Source: Bacteroidales bacterium (GTDB taxonomy: Bacteria; Bacteroidota; Bacteroidia; Bacteroidales; UBA1556). Taken from it: a stretch of 64,000 bases of DNA. This document shows, one piece after another, positions 9,424-18,168 of this stretch. The position numbers were made by a program, and so were the translations under genes. Below the pieces are notes generated by a model. It saw only the letters and a program-made list of their open reading frames with translations, did no database searches and had not been told where the DNA came from. Positions within the stretch are counted from its first letter, which is position 1. Every line of letters begins with the position of its first letter. The stretch lies in contig JAGLCR010000002.1 of the NCBI GenBank assembly GCA_023146135.1, forward strand, positions 1 through 64,000, given 5' to 3'.

Positions 9424-10683
9424 TTAAAAATTATATTTTATCTTGGTGTAAATCATAGAATTGTCGCCATATTGGCCAAATTGACCTTCGGTATCTCCCA
9501 CAAAAATATTTCCTCCAAGAAGAATGGAAAAGCTATCGTCAAAATCGTATGAAATCTTTGGCCGAATTAGTGCATCACCATTGGTAAGTCCCATATAGGA
9601 GAACAGTTCGAGATGAAGTGTTTCTCGGAGCATATCATATCGAGCCAAGAAAGTAGCCATATTATTGATTTCGTTTTCAGTCATTAAATCGTTATGGTCG
9701 ATAATATACTTTTGGATAAATTGACCACTTAGTTTAACTGGTCCAATATTAAAATCAAGCCCAACTACATAGTTCAAATAGTCCTTTTCAATTATTGCAT
9801 CTACTGCTGTGGGGTCGGTTGTTTGAAAGTGCTTTCCATTATAGTAAGCTGCTTCACCACGTAGAATAAAGCCTTTTATCTCGGTGCTAAAAGAACCGCC
9901 AAACACTGTAAGTCTATGATGTTTTGGAGTTATATTCAGTCCAATAAGTCCAGGTTTTGGAGGTACTGTGCTTGTGTCCATTCCAAAAACTTTTTCCACA
10001 TGCATTGTTGGATTATCATCCCAGGTATAGCCCCCCATCAAATCAAAGTCAATAACTGAAGTCATGGCCGAGTATTTTAAGAAAAACTCAGAGTTCTCCA
10101 AGGAAGGGTCTATTTCGCTTTGAGTCCAATCAAAGGTAGGTGTTGCAGGAAAATCAGGTTGTATATACCAAATGGAGCCTGCTGCAGGTCGTTTTGTGGG
10201 TGTAAATTGAGGAATAAAAATTGCTTCAATAGTGCTATTTCCGATATAATAATCGAGCTTAGCAGCAATCACTCCAATGCGTATTTCATCAAAATCGGGA
10301 AGTAAAAATTCCGTTAGGTTCAATGGAGATACGATATCGGTAATAAAAACGCCATCCGCCTTTCCCCATACTATTTGCTGTTGTCCTATTCGTAAATCAA
10401 AATTCTCAAAGTAGAGGTCCATATAAATCTCTCGCATGCGAAAATCGAAACTGTCTGAGTTGAACATAAAGATCATAGGATTAGCTTTAAATGCCACCTT
10501 TTCGCCTCGCTTTTCAAAGTTCAAGTTTAAGGTTTGTTGCACTATACCAAAACTTCCATTATCGACCAATATTCCTTCGTAGGTTCTTGCAAAACCAGAT
10601 AATTCAATGTTTTGTGCGTTTGTATATAGGCCAATTATTAGCATCAAAGCCGTAAATAATCCTTTTATTTTTATTGTTTTCAT
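9424..10683 (-). CDS. Outer-membrane beta-barrel, DUF1302/porin-like
   Basis: A 419-aa secreted barrel with signal MKTIKIKGLFTALMLIIGLYTNAQ and a C-terminal aromatic strand (MIYTKIKYNF). The section LRIGQQQIVWGKADGVFITDIVSPLN resembles the conserved core of DUF1302 proteins, which in Pseudomonas sit beside MMPL transporters and DUF1329 carriers. Here too it is in an operon with an MMPL exporter and a LolA-like protein, which supports a role as outer-membrane partner for a hydrophobic substrate. The substrate cannot be read from sequence. Confidence 0.72.
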   Translation of the reverse strand: MKTIKIKGLFTALMLIIGLYTNAQNIELSGFARTYEGILVDNGSFGIVQQTLNLNFEKRGEKVAFKANPMIFMFNSDSFDFRMREIYMDLYFENFDLRIGQQQIVWGKADGVFITDIVSPLNLTEFLLPDFDEIRIGVIAAKLDYYIGNSTIEAIFIPQFTPTKRPAAGSIWYIQPDFPATPTFDWTQSEIDPSLENSEFFLKYSAMTSVIDFDLMGGYTWDDNPTMHVEKVFGMDTSTVPPKPGLIGLNITPKHHRLTVFGGSFSTEIKGFILRGEAAYYNGKHFQTTDPTAVDAIIEKDYLNYVVGLDFNIGPVKLSGQFIQKYIIDHNDLMTENEINNMATFLARYDMLRETLHLELFSYMGLTNGDALIRPKISYDFDDSFSILLGGNIFVGDTEGQFGQYGDNSMIYTKIKYNF

Positions 10684-10700
10684 TTCTAATAATTATAATG

Positions 10701-11597
10701 TTAAAACCGTATTTTTTCTGTCATAATGCCAAATCTAAGTACTGATAAATGCTGATCGAAATGGATATTATAATAGTCAGATCCTTGATATATTTGAGCA
10801 AAAAATCCAATGTCTTCTAAAAATGTTGGGTGATAATATACCATCAAACTACCTATAAATCGCTTCCATGAAAGTGTAGCTTCGTTATTATAATCACCAA
10901 ATATATATGTGGTTTTAAGTTTTATAGATAAGCTAGCTTTCCGCCTTATGTCATTTGTTTCCTTTGGGAGTTTAAATATTGATAAAACTGAGTTCCATCG
11001 ATACATTCCATATATACCATCCAGTTCTGCTATACTAAAATTGGTAGGGTGCACTTCTAGAGATGTAGATAAAAACTGTACCGCATTAAACTGCCTACTA
11101 TAATTAGTTTTCACAAAGCCCAATTCAAAATAGTTTGTCGAAAAACTTCCGTTTTTAGTATTAATCGATCCATTATCCAGATAGAAATCTCCGTCTTGAC
11201 CATTTGAATGGTGTGCTATACGACCAAATAAGCTAAAACTGTTTGCCCTACCTTTATTACTCATTAAATAATAGAGTGTAAGTTGTGGTATATAGCTTGG
11301 TGTTCGTACAGGAAACGATTCTTCTTGATACATACGTATAATTATTTGCGGTGTAAGAACCCCTAAAAACCTTGAGTTTTTAGTCGCTCTTATATTAAAG
11401 TTGGGTATTAGATTTGCTTCGAACCATAATGGATCAATATTTCCTACATCTGTTGGAAATGTGATATAGCTATTACCTTGATTTTCTTGTGATATAGTTG
11501 TTAAATTAATATTGCAAAGTGTGTCATACCCATCCTGCCCAAGTAGTATTATTACTTGAAAAAGTAATAATATTGATATGACACCTTTTCTTAACAT
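10701..11597 (-). CDS. OMPLA-like (phospholipase A1 fold) outer-membrane barrel
   Basis: A 298-aa barrel with a signal peptide (MLRKGVISILLLFQVIILLGQ). The segment RIAHHSNGQDGDF resembles the catalytic HxSNG box of outer-membrane phospholipase A; a later STNYFELGF could supply the Asn that completes the Asn-His-Ser triad of E. coli PldA (SRSWNR). Overall similarity outside the box is weak, so this is a motif-based proposal: it may be an active phospholipase or a barrel with a related fold. It ends next to the porin-like gene and starts 1 bp after the LolA-like gene, firmly within the operon. Confidence 0.55.
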   Translation of the reverse strand: MLRKGVISILLLFQVIILLGQDGYDTLCNINLTTISQENQGNSYITFPTDVGNIDPLWFEANLIPNFNIRATKNSRFLGVLTPQIIIRMYQEESFPVRTPSYIPQLTLYYLMSNKGRANSFSLFGRIAHHSNGQDGDFYLDNGSINTKNGSFSTNYFELGFVKTNYSRQFNAVQFLSTSLEVHPTNFSIAELDGIYGMYRWNSVLSIFKLPKETNDIRRKASLSIKLKTTYIFGDYNNEATLSWKRFIGSLMVYYHPTFLEDIGFFAQIYQGSDYYNIHFDQHLSVLRFGIMTEKIRF

Positions 11598-11598
11598 C

Positions 11599-12372
11599 TT
11601 ATATTCCGCGAGTCATCATACGTTCCGAAAATTTAGAAGCTGAAACGCCCGTATTGATTTTTATGTTTGAGAGTTTTATTGTTGTTTTATGGTTCTTTTG
11701 TACATTCTTCATCTCGGAATGTGTAATCACCCAAAAGCCTTCAATTTTTTCCACTTTCTTAATGGTCAGTACTTTTAATAGCTCACTGTCTTCATCATAA
11801 AATTCTTTTTTCATTCCCACAAAAATATCCTTTCGAATCCATGTAATGGTTTTCGAATACATATAATCCTCATCTTTCGAAACCGACTCCACCACATAGC
11901 AAGCGTGACCATCAATAGTTTCTTCACGAAGGAGCTTATGCACATCAGCATCGAGTTTGCGATCACCTAAATCATCGTAAGTGAAATCAGACCCCATGAA
12001 ATAATCGCTCTTACTATCACTTGAAATACGCTTTACTTTTTTTAAAGCGGGGAGATAAATCCACTGATCGTCCGATTTATCACTATCATAGGACCAATTC
12101 ATAAATGAAGTATTCTTAATATCGGCAGGCGTCATAAAAAACATGATACTTTTTTCAACATCTCCAAAATTTTTGAAGTATTGTTGAATTTTTCGAACTC
12201 GTGTTTGACCACTTTTATTGGTTAAGGTCATGTTTAGCGTAGATGTTACATCTTCACCAGTTGGTAAATTATAGACTTTTTCTACAATTTCGTTAGCTGT
12301 TATTTGTGCTTTGGCACTGAAACCGAATACCATTATTATGGCTAGGGCTATTAATTTTGTTGTTGTTTTCAT
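11599..12372 (-). CDS. LolA-like outer-membrane lipoprotein-sorting protein
   Basis: A 257-aa periplasmic protein with signal peptide (ALAIIMVFGFSAKAQ). The conserved part, including DQWIYLPALKKVKRISS, SDYFMGSDFTYDDL and TITWIRKDIFVGMKKEFYD, marks the family annotated as outer membrane lipoprotein-sorting protein, a LolA/LolB-like half-barrel with a hydrophobic cavity. Such genes usually accompany MMPL/RND exporters and are thought to carry lipid between membranes. It follows the MMPL gene after 8 bp. Confidence 0.88.
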   Translation of the reverse strand: MKTTTKLIALAIIMVFGFSAKAQITANEIVEKVYNLPTGEDVTSTLNMTLTNKSGQTRVRKIQQYFKNFGDVEKSIMFFMTPADIKNTSFMNWSYDSDKSDDQWIYLPALKKVKRISSDSKSDYFMGSDFTYDDLGDRKLDADVHKLLREETIDGHACYVVESVSKDEDYMYSKTITWIRKDIFVGMKKEFYDEDSELLKVLTIKKVEKIEGFWVITHSEMKNVQKNHKTTIKLSNIKINTGVSASKFSERMMTRGI

Positions 12373-12380
12373 AGTTATTT

Positions 12381-14690
12381 TTATTTTGTTTTCTTCTTAA
12401 AATACACATTGCTTACATATAGTAATACCATCATAATTGTAAGTGTTCCTATTAGGCTAGTAAACATATTTAATGATACCAAAGCTCCGAGTTCCCGGTT
12501 AGGAGGAAATACGGAAAACATCAAAACCAAGAAACCAGCGATTACTACAATGGCATTATAAATTATAGCACGTCCTGAGTGAGCCATCGTTTTTTGCGCA
12601 GCCACCATCTTATCGTCAGTGTTAGCAGCATTGGTTCTATATTGTTCCAAGAAATGCACAGCATAGTCAATTCCTATACCAATGGCGATACTTGACAATA
12701 GGGCTGTGGTGGTATTTAATGGAATTCCTAGAAATCCCATGATTCCAAAACTTATCATCGCTGTAAGAATAATTGGTACCGAAGCGATAAAGCCAATTTT
12801 GATGTTCTTAAACATGGCTGATATCAATACGATAATTAGAATTAGGGAAAGAACCAAGCTCATGATTTGCCCCTCCAAAATTAAATCGGTAAATACCAGT
12901 CCTTTATAGCCACTACCGGCATAGTTTAATGTGATTCCTAGTTTCTTAAAGTCGTCCTCATAGTTATGGATAATGGCCAAAGTAGCGTCCATGGCTTTGG
13001 AGTTATCACTCTTAAGTTGGAAGGTTATATTGGCTTTTTCGTAATTATAGTCCACTACTTTATTCAAATTTTCCGGGTCACCCGACATTTCGTAGAGTAA
13101 AAGGTATTGGGCTATCATTTCTTTACTATCAGGAATAGTATTGAACTCTTCCTTATCAGCATTCATTACTTTATTCATCCGGTTGATATAGTCGGCAAGG
13201 GAAAAAGTGTTTCCAACCACTTGAAGTTGTCCGTTTACATCTTTCTGCATTTTGTCTACCAAACGCAGCACCTCAGGTTGCTTGAATGCATCTTTCGTTC
13301 CATTGGCATCTAAAATCAAGTTTAATGTGGAGGTGCCTCCAAAATGTTCATTTATAAACTTGTCCGTTTGAACGATATCACTTTCTTTCTCAAATTTCTC
13401 TAAGAAACTTGAGTTTATCCATATTTCTTGCATTCCTATTAGGGAAGCTACCACAATTAGTGCTGATCCTAAAATGGAAACATACTTGTATTTGATAATC
13501 CAGCTAGCAAAATTATTGGCTAGTTTGGAGTGTGAATGGCCTTCTTTATCTTCCTCAAGATTTACTGGTTTTGCCTTTGGCAGACCAAAAAGCATAATGG
13601 CTGCAGGTAAAAAAACTAAAGAGAAAACCATGGCCATCATTACACCAAAGGCTGTGAAAAGTCCAAAATATTTGACTGGGTAAACCTGGGAAGTTAACAA
13701 GGAAATAAATCCAACAGCAGTAGTTACTGATGTCATTGCTACAGGTTTCCACATATGCTTAATCATATCGATGGTGGCTTGTCTTCTTGTTGCATTTGGG
13801 AAGTGATTTATAAATACTTGCAAATGACTGTAAAGGTGTATGCCATCGGCAACCCCAATGGCAATAAGCATTACGGGAATCATGGTTGAAACTGCATATA
13901 CTGGGATACCTGTAATGGCCATCAATCCAAATGTCCAAATGGTGGAAAAAAACACTACCCCAAGTGTGATTAATGTTCCTTTGAAACTTCGTAATGTGAT
14001 AAATAAGACCACAAAGATTATTAGGATAACAATGGGCACCATTTTTTTCATGTCAGCTGGTCCTAGAAGAGCCATTGTGCCTTCCACAATTGGTCGGCCT
14101 GCCACATAGATTTTTATATCATCCGTTTCGGAAGCTTCTGCAGTTTCCAATATTTCGTTATAAAACTTTTGGGTAAAAACATCATCACCTATTTCTGCGA
14201 TAATTACGGTTACGGTTTCGTCGGTCGAAACTAAGCGCCCAAAAATCATTTCGTTGTTACGAACATTATTTTGAAGATTATCAAGTTTATCGGCTGTTTT
14301 TGGTACCCGTTTGAAAAATGCTTTCACATCCATACCATCTTCAGTGCCTACAATATTATCAGCTGTGTAAAGTGAAGTTACATCGCTTTTTTGAATTTCA
14401 TCAAACTTTTGAAAACGCTTAGTTAGCTTTTTTAAAGTATCTAAAGTTTCGGTATTGTAAATGCCATTTTTATTTTCTATGGCGATGATGATTCCATCTT
14501 GAATTCCAAACCAACTTTCTGCTGAATCGCTATAAATAAATGCAGGATGATCATGCGGCATGTATTTATCTAGATTGGTTTCCATGCGCGTGTTCTCTTT
14601 CATTTCTAGAATGAAGAATGCGGAAATCGCAATAATAATGACCATGGTGAGCCATTTGTAATCTAAAAGTTTAATAATAAACTGTGTCAT
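12381..14690 (-). CDS. MMPL/RND-superfamily exporter
   Basis: A 769-aa inner-membrane transporter with the RND duplication: one TM (~14-30), a large periplasmic loop, a five-helix bundle (~215-375), a second TM and loop, and a second bundle (~625-765). The proton-relay regions GVADGIHLYSHL and GIGIDYAVHFLEQYR are present in each half. It is shorter than the HAE1 drug pumps (~1040 aa) and fits MMPL/HpnN-like lipid exporters. It leads an operon with LolA-like, OMPLA-like, porin-like and DUF2147 genes. A 20-bp operator palindrome overlaps its expected transcription start, so the TetR encoded 3.5 kb upstream probably represses it. Confidence 0.9.
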   Translation of the reverse strand: MTQFIIKLLDYKWLTMVIIIAISAFFILEMKENTRMETNLDKYMPHDHPAFIYSDSAESWFGIQDGIIIAIENKNGIYNTETLDTLKKLTKRFQKFDEIQKSDVTSLYTADNIVGTEDGMDVKAFFKRVPKTADKLDNLQNNVRNNEMIFGRLVSTDETVTVIIAEIGDDVFTQKFYNEILETAEASETDDIKIYVAGRPIVEGTMALLGPADMKKMVPIVILIIFVVLFITLRSFKGTLITLGVVFFSTIWTFGLMAITGIPVYAVSTMIPVMLIAIGVADGIHLYSHLQVFINHFPNATRRQATIDMIKHMWKPVAMTSVTTAVGFISLLTSQVYPVKYFGLFTAFGVMMAMVFSLVFLPAAIMLFGLPKAKPVNLEEDKEGHSHSKLANNFASWIIKYKYVSILGSALIVVASLIGMQEIWINSSFLEKFEKESDIVQTDKFINEHFGGTSTLNLILDANGTKDAFKQPEVLRLVDKMQKDVNGQLQVVGNTFSLADYINRMNKVMNADKEEFNTIPDSKEMIAQYLLLYEMSGDPENLNKVVDYNYEKANITFQLKSDNSKAMDATLAIIHNYEDDFKKLGITLNYAGSGYKGLVFTDLILEGQIMSLVLSLILIIVLISAMFKNIKIGFIASVPIILTAMISFGIMGFLGIPLNTTTALLSSIAIGIGIDYAVHFLEQYRTNAANTDDKMVAAQKTMAHSGRAIIYNAIVVIAGFLVLMFSVFPPNRELGALVSLNMFTSLIGTLTIMMVLLYVSNVYFKKKTK

Positions 14691-14738
14691 AACTATTTAT
14701 TTTTGTTTGGTAAATGCTGAAATAAGCTGATCATCTGC

Positions 14739-14758
14739 GTTAGTTAATATTCACTAAC
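14739..14758. promoter_or_regulatory. Putative TetR operator, site A (MMPL operon)
   Basis: GTTAGTTAATATTCACTAAC is a near-perfect 20-bp palindrome (one mismatched base pair). It abuts the minus-7 box of the MMPL operon and covers the expected start of transcription. Closely matching copies lie before the Fe-S operon and tetR. Confidence 0.8.
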
Positions 14759-14765
14759 AAAAGTA
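14758..14765 (-). promoter_or_regulatory. minus-7 promoter box for the MMPL operon
   Basis: Reads TACTTTTG on the minus strand, matching TAnnTTTG, 68 bp before the MMPL start codon and touching operator site A. Confidence 0.6.
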
Positions 14766-14826
14766 CATCTATTTTTATTACAAGCTCTTATTAAATTATA
14801 AAAAGTGTTAAATATCATTTAGCTTC

Positions 14827-16194
14827 TTAAAAAGCGACTCTTACTTCTAATCGTGCCATAATAAAATCATTTGGTATTGCATTGGAGCTCACATGACTTA
14901 GTATTCCAGTCATTTTTATATGATTATTAAATAATTTTATTCCAACTTCTAGGTCTTGCTCATTGGTTTTTGCAAGTTCAATTTGCCCGACAGCCTTTAC
15001 TGCAACGTGAAGTTTTAACTTCCCAGGAAAACGGTGCTTGAGTGCTACTTGCCAAATAGGGAAATCGGGAGCGTCCATACGCATAACTTCACCTATAAAA
15101 AGGTTACTAAAAAGAGGTTGAAAAATAGCATTATTATCAATATTGTATTTACCAATATATGCTACCGACAGTTTAGTGTTTGAGGCATTTCCCCAAGTTT
15201 TACTATTCCCAAGCTTTGCAATGTAAACAATAGCATCATTGTCTTTCATGTTTTGATAAACTCCTCCTGTTTGCATAAAAAAGCCAAAAGGTAAGCCAAT
15301 ATCTACTAATAGTCCTGTATAGAATTTATTATCTGGTATATATTTTTCAGAGCCAAATTCATCATAAAAAATCAAGCCAATGTTTTTAATTACAAAGAAG
15401 GGTTTTGCTTTATTATTATCCTCAGTATCGTTTTCTTCTGAAAACTCCTCTGAACTTCCAAATTCATTGAAATCATGATTTACATGAAATTCATCCGTAG
15501 TTTCAAATTCATCTTCTGTTTTATTTTCAACGGTTTTAGTAAAATGGGGATCCCAATTAATTACAAATCCTGTAAGGTTTGTTTCACCAAGCGACTTTCC
15601 AATTTTCTCTGTATAATCAGGGTTTAGAATGCCGTATAAATGTCTATTTGCACAAAATTTTCCCATTCGTGCGAAATTCTGATTTACACTTCCCAAGCGA
15701 AAATTTAGACTAAAAGCTCCAATTGAATGATCAACACTTAAGCCAACCATTCTTTCATCAATTAAAAAGAAGTCACCTAAACGTGTTTCATGGAGGCCTA
15801 TTTTTATTTTGGTATTATCAGAGGAGTATGAATAGAATAATTGTCTAATTCCAATATGACGACTACTGCTCATTGTATCATCCACAAATTCAGAATTTTT
15901 CCAATTTTTATATCCACCTTCAATATAGAAATGATTTTTTTTCTTAAACTGAAAATCTAATGCACCAAGCATCATACCTCCATTTAGCATTGTTTTTTCC
16001 TTTTGCGGAAAAGGGCTTGTCATTAACCCTGGAGCCATTGTACCTTCTATAGCCCATGATAGTGCCCCGTCCTTTTTGAATGAAGTTAAATGTGCGCCAA
16101 GCATACTTCGACAGTCCATTTGTGCTTTTGCTGTTGTACTTGTGATAAGAAACAATCCAAAAACTATTGTAAGGATTTGTAAAGTTCGTTTCAT
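14827..16194 (-). CDS. Predicted outer-membrane beta-barrel with acidic loop, unknown family
   Basis: A 455-aa secreted protein (signal ending TTAKAQ) whose alternating strands and final strand (FIMARLEVRVAF) suggest an outer-membrane barrel. Near the middle (~215-262) is an acidic insert rich in EF/EE/DE pairs (DEFETTDEF, GSSEEFSEEND). A similar acidic stretch lies near the N-terminus of the Fe-S protein encoded 5 bp upstream, suggesting the two meet in the periplasm or bind the same ligand (inference). I recognise no named family. Last gene of the three-gene unit behind operator site B. Confidence 0.7.
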   Translation of the reverse strand: MKRTLQILTIVFGLFLITSTTAKAQMDCRSMLGAHLTSFKKDGALSWAIEGTMAPGLMTSPFPQKEKTMLNGGMMLGALDFQFKKKNHFYIEGGYKNWKNSEFVDDTMSSSRHIGIRQLFYSYSSDNTKIKIGLHETRLGDFFLIDERMVGLSVDHSIGAFSLNFRLGSVNQNFARMGKFCANRHLYGILNPDYTEKIGKSLGETNLTGFVINWDPHFTKTVENKTEDEFETTDEFHVNHDFNEFGSSEEFSEENDTEDNNKAKPFFVIKNIGLIFYDEFGSEKYIPDNKFYTGLLVDIGLPFGFFMQTGGVYQNMKDNDAIVYIAKLGNSKTWGNASNTKLSVAYIGKYNIDNNAIFQPLFSNLFIGEVMRMDAPDFPIWQVALKHRFPGKLKLHVAVKAVGQIELAKTNEQDLEVGIKLFNNHIKMTGILSHVSSNAIPNDFIMARLEVRVAF

Positions 16195-16199
16195 ATGGC

Positions 16200-17315
16200 C
16201 TAATTTTTAAGATTAATTTTTTTTATTCCTTTTAGTACGATTTGTGACTGGTGTTTTTTACCTTTTCTAAAAGGTTGAATACTTTTTATTTTGCAATCAC
16301 TCATACAGTCTCCACACATTATACACTCTTGATTATCTAGGTGTGACGTTTTATCATCACGTGTAATTGCATTTATTTGACATGATGTATTACATGTTTT
16401 ACATCCTGCACAACTAGTGTTGTCAATGCCTAGTATAGCAGCACCTGGTAGTTTTGTAACCCAACCAAAGATTAGTCCTGCTGGGCAAACTATTTTACAA
16501 AAAGGCCTATGAATAAATAATGAACTTAATAATAGTACACCAAGTAGAATATACCCTGTAATATTTGGAGAATATAGATTAAATATTACTTTGAAAGGTC
16601 CTATTTTACTCCATTCAATAGACTGGGTGATAATTAATTGAATTAATATTGCCGCTAGTAAAACATAGCGAATAATACGCATTGTCTTTTGAGCTTTCTC
16701 TGTTTGAAGGATTTTTATTTTGCCAATATACAGAAACTCTTGAACAGCTCCTAAGTAGCATATCCAACCGCAAAACACTTTGCCTTGAAAGTAAGTGAGT
16801 ATGACTACTCCTAGGAAAAGAACAATTGCTGTCCATTTCCATGAGACTCCAATTGCAAATAATACGGTGTTTTGAAAGCTAGAAATAATACCAGGACCAC
16901 CACGATAAAATCCTAATATAACAACAGCAGCGAGAAGAAAAACAGGTCTTAATTTTTTTGTTTTTTCATTACGAACAAAAAGCCCAGCAATAAATGTTGC
17001 AAAGAGAATACCAATGGCCCAGTTGAAACGGTTCCAATTTGTTTTTGGGTTAATATCTTCAGTATCGCTAACTTCATCAAATTCTGAAAACTCATCAGAC
17101 TCGAAATCATTTTCGCCAAATTCGTTATCTGATGATTTTTCCTCCTCAAAATCATCTGAAGACGTTTTGTTATTTTCAAATTCTTCTTCAAAATCAGAGT
17201 CATTAGCTAATTGCGTATCTTCCTGAATTTTAATTAATACTGAATTAGTTGCATTAACAATTAAAGAACTAAAGACAAATGATAGTATAAAAATTAATCG
17301 ATAGAAAGTCATCAT
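16200..17315 (-). CDS. NapH/CcoG-like 4Fe-4S membrane protein with acidic periplasmic segment
   Basis: A 371-aa polytopic protein with two kinds of cysteine motif: membrane-proximal CGWICYLGAVQEFLY and HRPFCKIVCPAGL, as in NapH/NosR/CcoG polyferredoxins, and a C-terminal ferredoxin pair (CAGCKTCNTSC, CIMCGDCMSDC) expected to bind two 4Fe-4S clusters. Between the signal-like N-terminus and the first membrane helix is a highly acidic segment (~33-87). The likely role is electron transfer across the inner membrane, but donor and acceptor are unknown. The ORF-track start at 17375 overlaps the preceding gene; the ATG pair at 17315/17312 with a signal-like sequence is preferred. Confidence 0.83.
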   Translation of the reverse strand: MMTFYRLIFILSFVFSSLIVNATNSVLIKIQEDTQLANDSDFEEEFENNKTSSDDFEEEKSSDNEFGENDFESDEFSEFDEVSDTEDINPKTNWNRFNWAIGILFATFIAGLFVRNEKTKKLRPVFLLAAVVILGFYRGGPGIISSFQNTVLFAIGVSWKWTAIVLFLGVVILTYFQGKVFCGWICYLGAVQEFLYIGKIKILQTEKAQKTMRIIRYVLLAAILIQLIITQSIEWSKIGPFKVIFNLYSPNITGYILLGVLLLSSLFIHRPFCKIVCPAGLIFGWVTKLPGAAILGIDNTSCAGCKTCNTSCQINAITRDDKTSHLDNQECIMCGDCMSDCKIKSIQPFRKGKKHQSQIVLKGIKKINLKN

Positions 17316-17326
17316 AGTATTTTGTT

Positions 17327-17704
17327 TTATTCCATTTCTAATTTCATGGACCCAAAGCCCCCATCCTTTTCGCATTCTCGCACAGCAGTTAAGTTTATTT
17401 TCTTTGCTTCGGTTTCAGTTACAACAATCATCAGTTTCCTTTCCCAATCATTGGCTGATTTTTGCTTCCAAGGTGTAGATTTTAGCACTTTCATTCCATT
17501 TAGTTTAAACTTGGTTTTCTTCATTGCCACAGGGCATGATCTGTGCGTAAGCTTTACTTCTACAAGTATAACTATAGTGTCACCGGCTTTATATTTTTCT
17601 TTTTCACCTTTTAGGATTTTAAATTCAATTTCACATGCTTTTGTTTGGTTAGTTGGTGCAAAAGCAAGAAATAGTCCTAATAATATTGGAAGAATCCATT
17701 TCAT
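17327..17704 (-). CDS. Small secreted cysteine-containing protein, unknown
   Basis: A 125-aa protein starting MKWILPILLGLFLAFAP, a signal peptide that ends near QTKAC. The mature part is beta-rich and basic, with three further cysteines (two visible as RSCPVAMKK and RECEKDGG), possibly an Ig- or cupredoxin-like fold; no named family is recognised. The track start 14 codons upstream would run to within 2 bp of the operator, so the downstream ATG with the signal peptide is chosen. First gene of the unit with the Fe-S protein, 11 bp apart. Confidence 0.7.
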   Translation of the reverse strand: MKWILPILLGLFLAFAPTNQTKACEIEFKILKGEKEKYKAGDTIVILVEVKLTHRSCPVAMKKTKFKLNGMKVLKSTPWKQKSANDWERKLMIVVTETEAKKINLTAVRECEKDGGFGSMKLEME

Positions 17705-17743
17705 AATTAAAGTATACTTTATATTTTTATTTATTTTCAATCG

Positions 17744-17763
17744 CATAGTTAATATTAACTAAC
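17744..17763. promoter_or_regulatory. Putative TetR operator, site B (Fe-S operon)
   Basis: CATAGTTAATATTAACTAAC contains the perfect 16-bp palindrome TAGTTAATATTAACTA and matches sites A and C in the core. It lies 40 bp before the start of the small secreted protein gene. No exact TAnnTTTG box is visible here. Confidence 0.75.
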
Positions 17764-17809
17764 TTTTCTTACCTAATAAAACCCGTATATCACGGGTTCA
17801 ATATTGTAT

Positions 17810-18148
17810 TTATAAGATGATACCTTTTTTAGTTGGTCTAGGAGTTTTGCACACCAAAACGCGAAGATTTTTATCGGTATTATTTGCTATATAATGTACA
17901 ATGTCTTTAGGATTGTCAACTACAGCGTCTGGGCCAACTGTTTCTGTTTCATCGCCAATTGTTATACTGGCTTCACCTTCGAGCACATAAATAAAAACAT
18001 CTACAGGTGTAATATGTGGTTTTAATGCTTCGCCAGGTTTTAATAACATATGTGCCATTTGTGCCTCGGGGTGGTCATATATAAATCGCACGTCAATTTT
18101 GTGTGCAGTGTCTTTTATTGGAGTGTCTTTTACTTTTGTAATTTTCAT
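17810..18148 (-). CDS. Small cupin-domain protein
   Basis: A single-domain cupin of 112 aa without a signal peptide. Cupin motif 1 reads KPHITPVDVFIYVLEGE, and motif 2 is weaker around IVHYIANN; motif 1 has one His and few of the standard metal ligands, so metal binding is uncertain. Such proteins often act as small-molecule sensors or isomerases. It follows tetR by 20 bp on the same strand and is probably cotranscribed with it, under operator site C. Confidence 0.82.
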   Translation of the reverse strand: MKITKVKDTPIKDTAHKIDVRFIYDHPEAQMAHMLLKPGEALKPHITPVDVFIYVLEGEASITIGDETETVGPDAVVDNPKDIVHYIANNTDKNLRVLVCKTPRPTKKGIIL

Positions 18149-18168
18149 ATCGTTCCTTATATTAAATG

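Noticed and set aside
12682-14109. Plus-strand ORFs inside the MMPL gene
   Set aside because: Antisense of transmembrane helices; no independent motifs or promoters.
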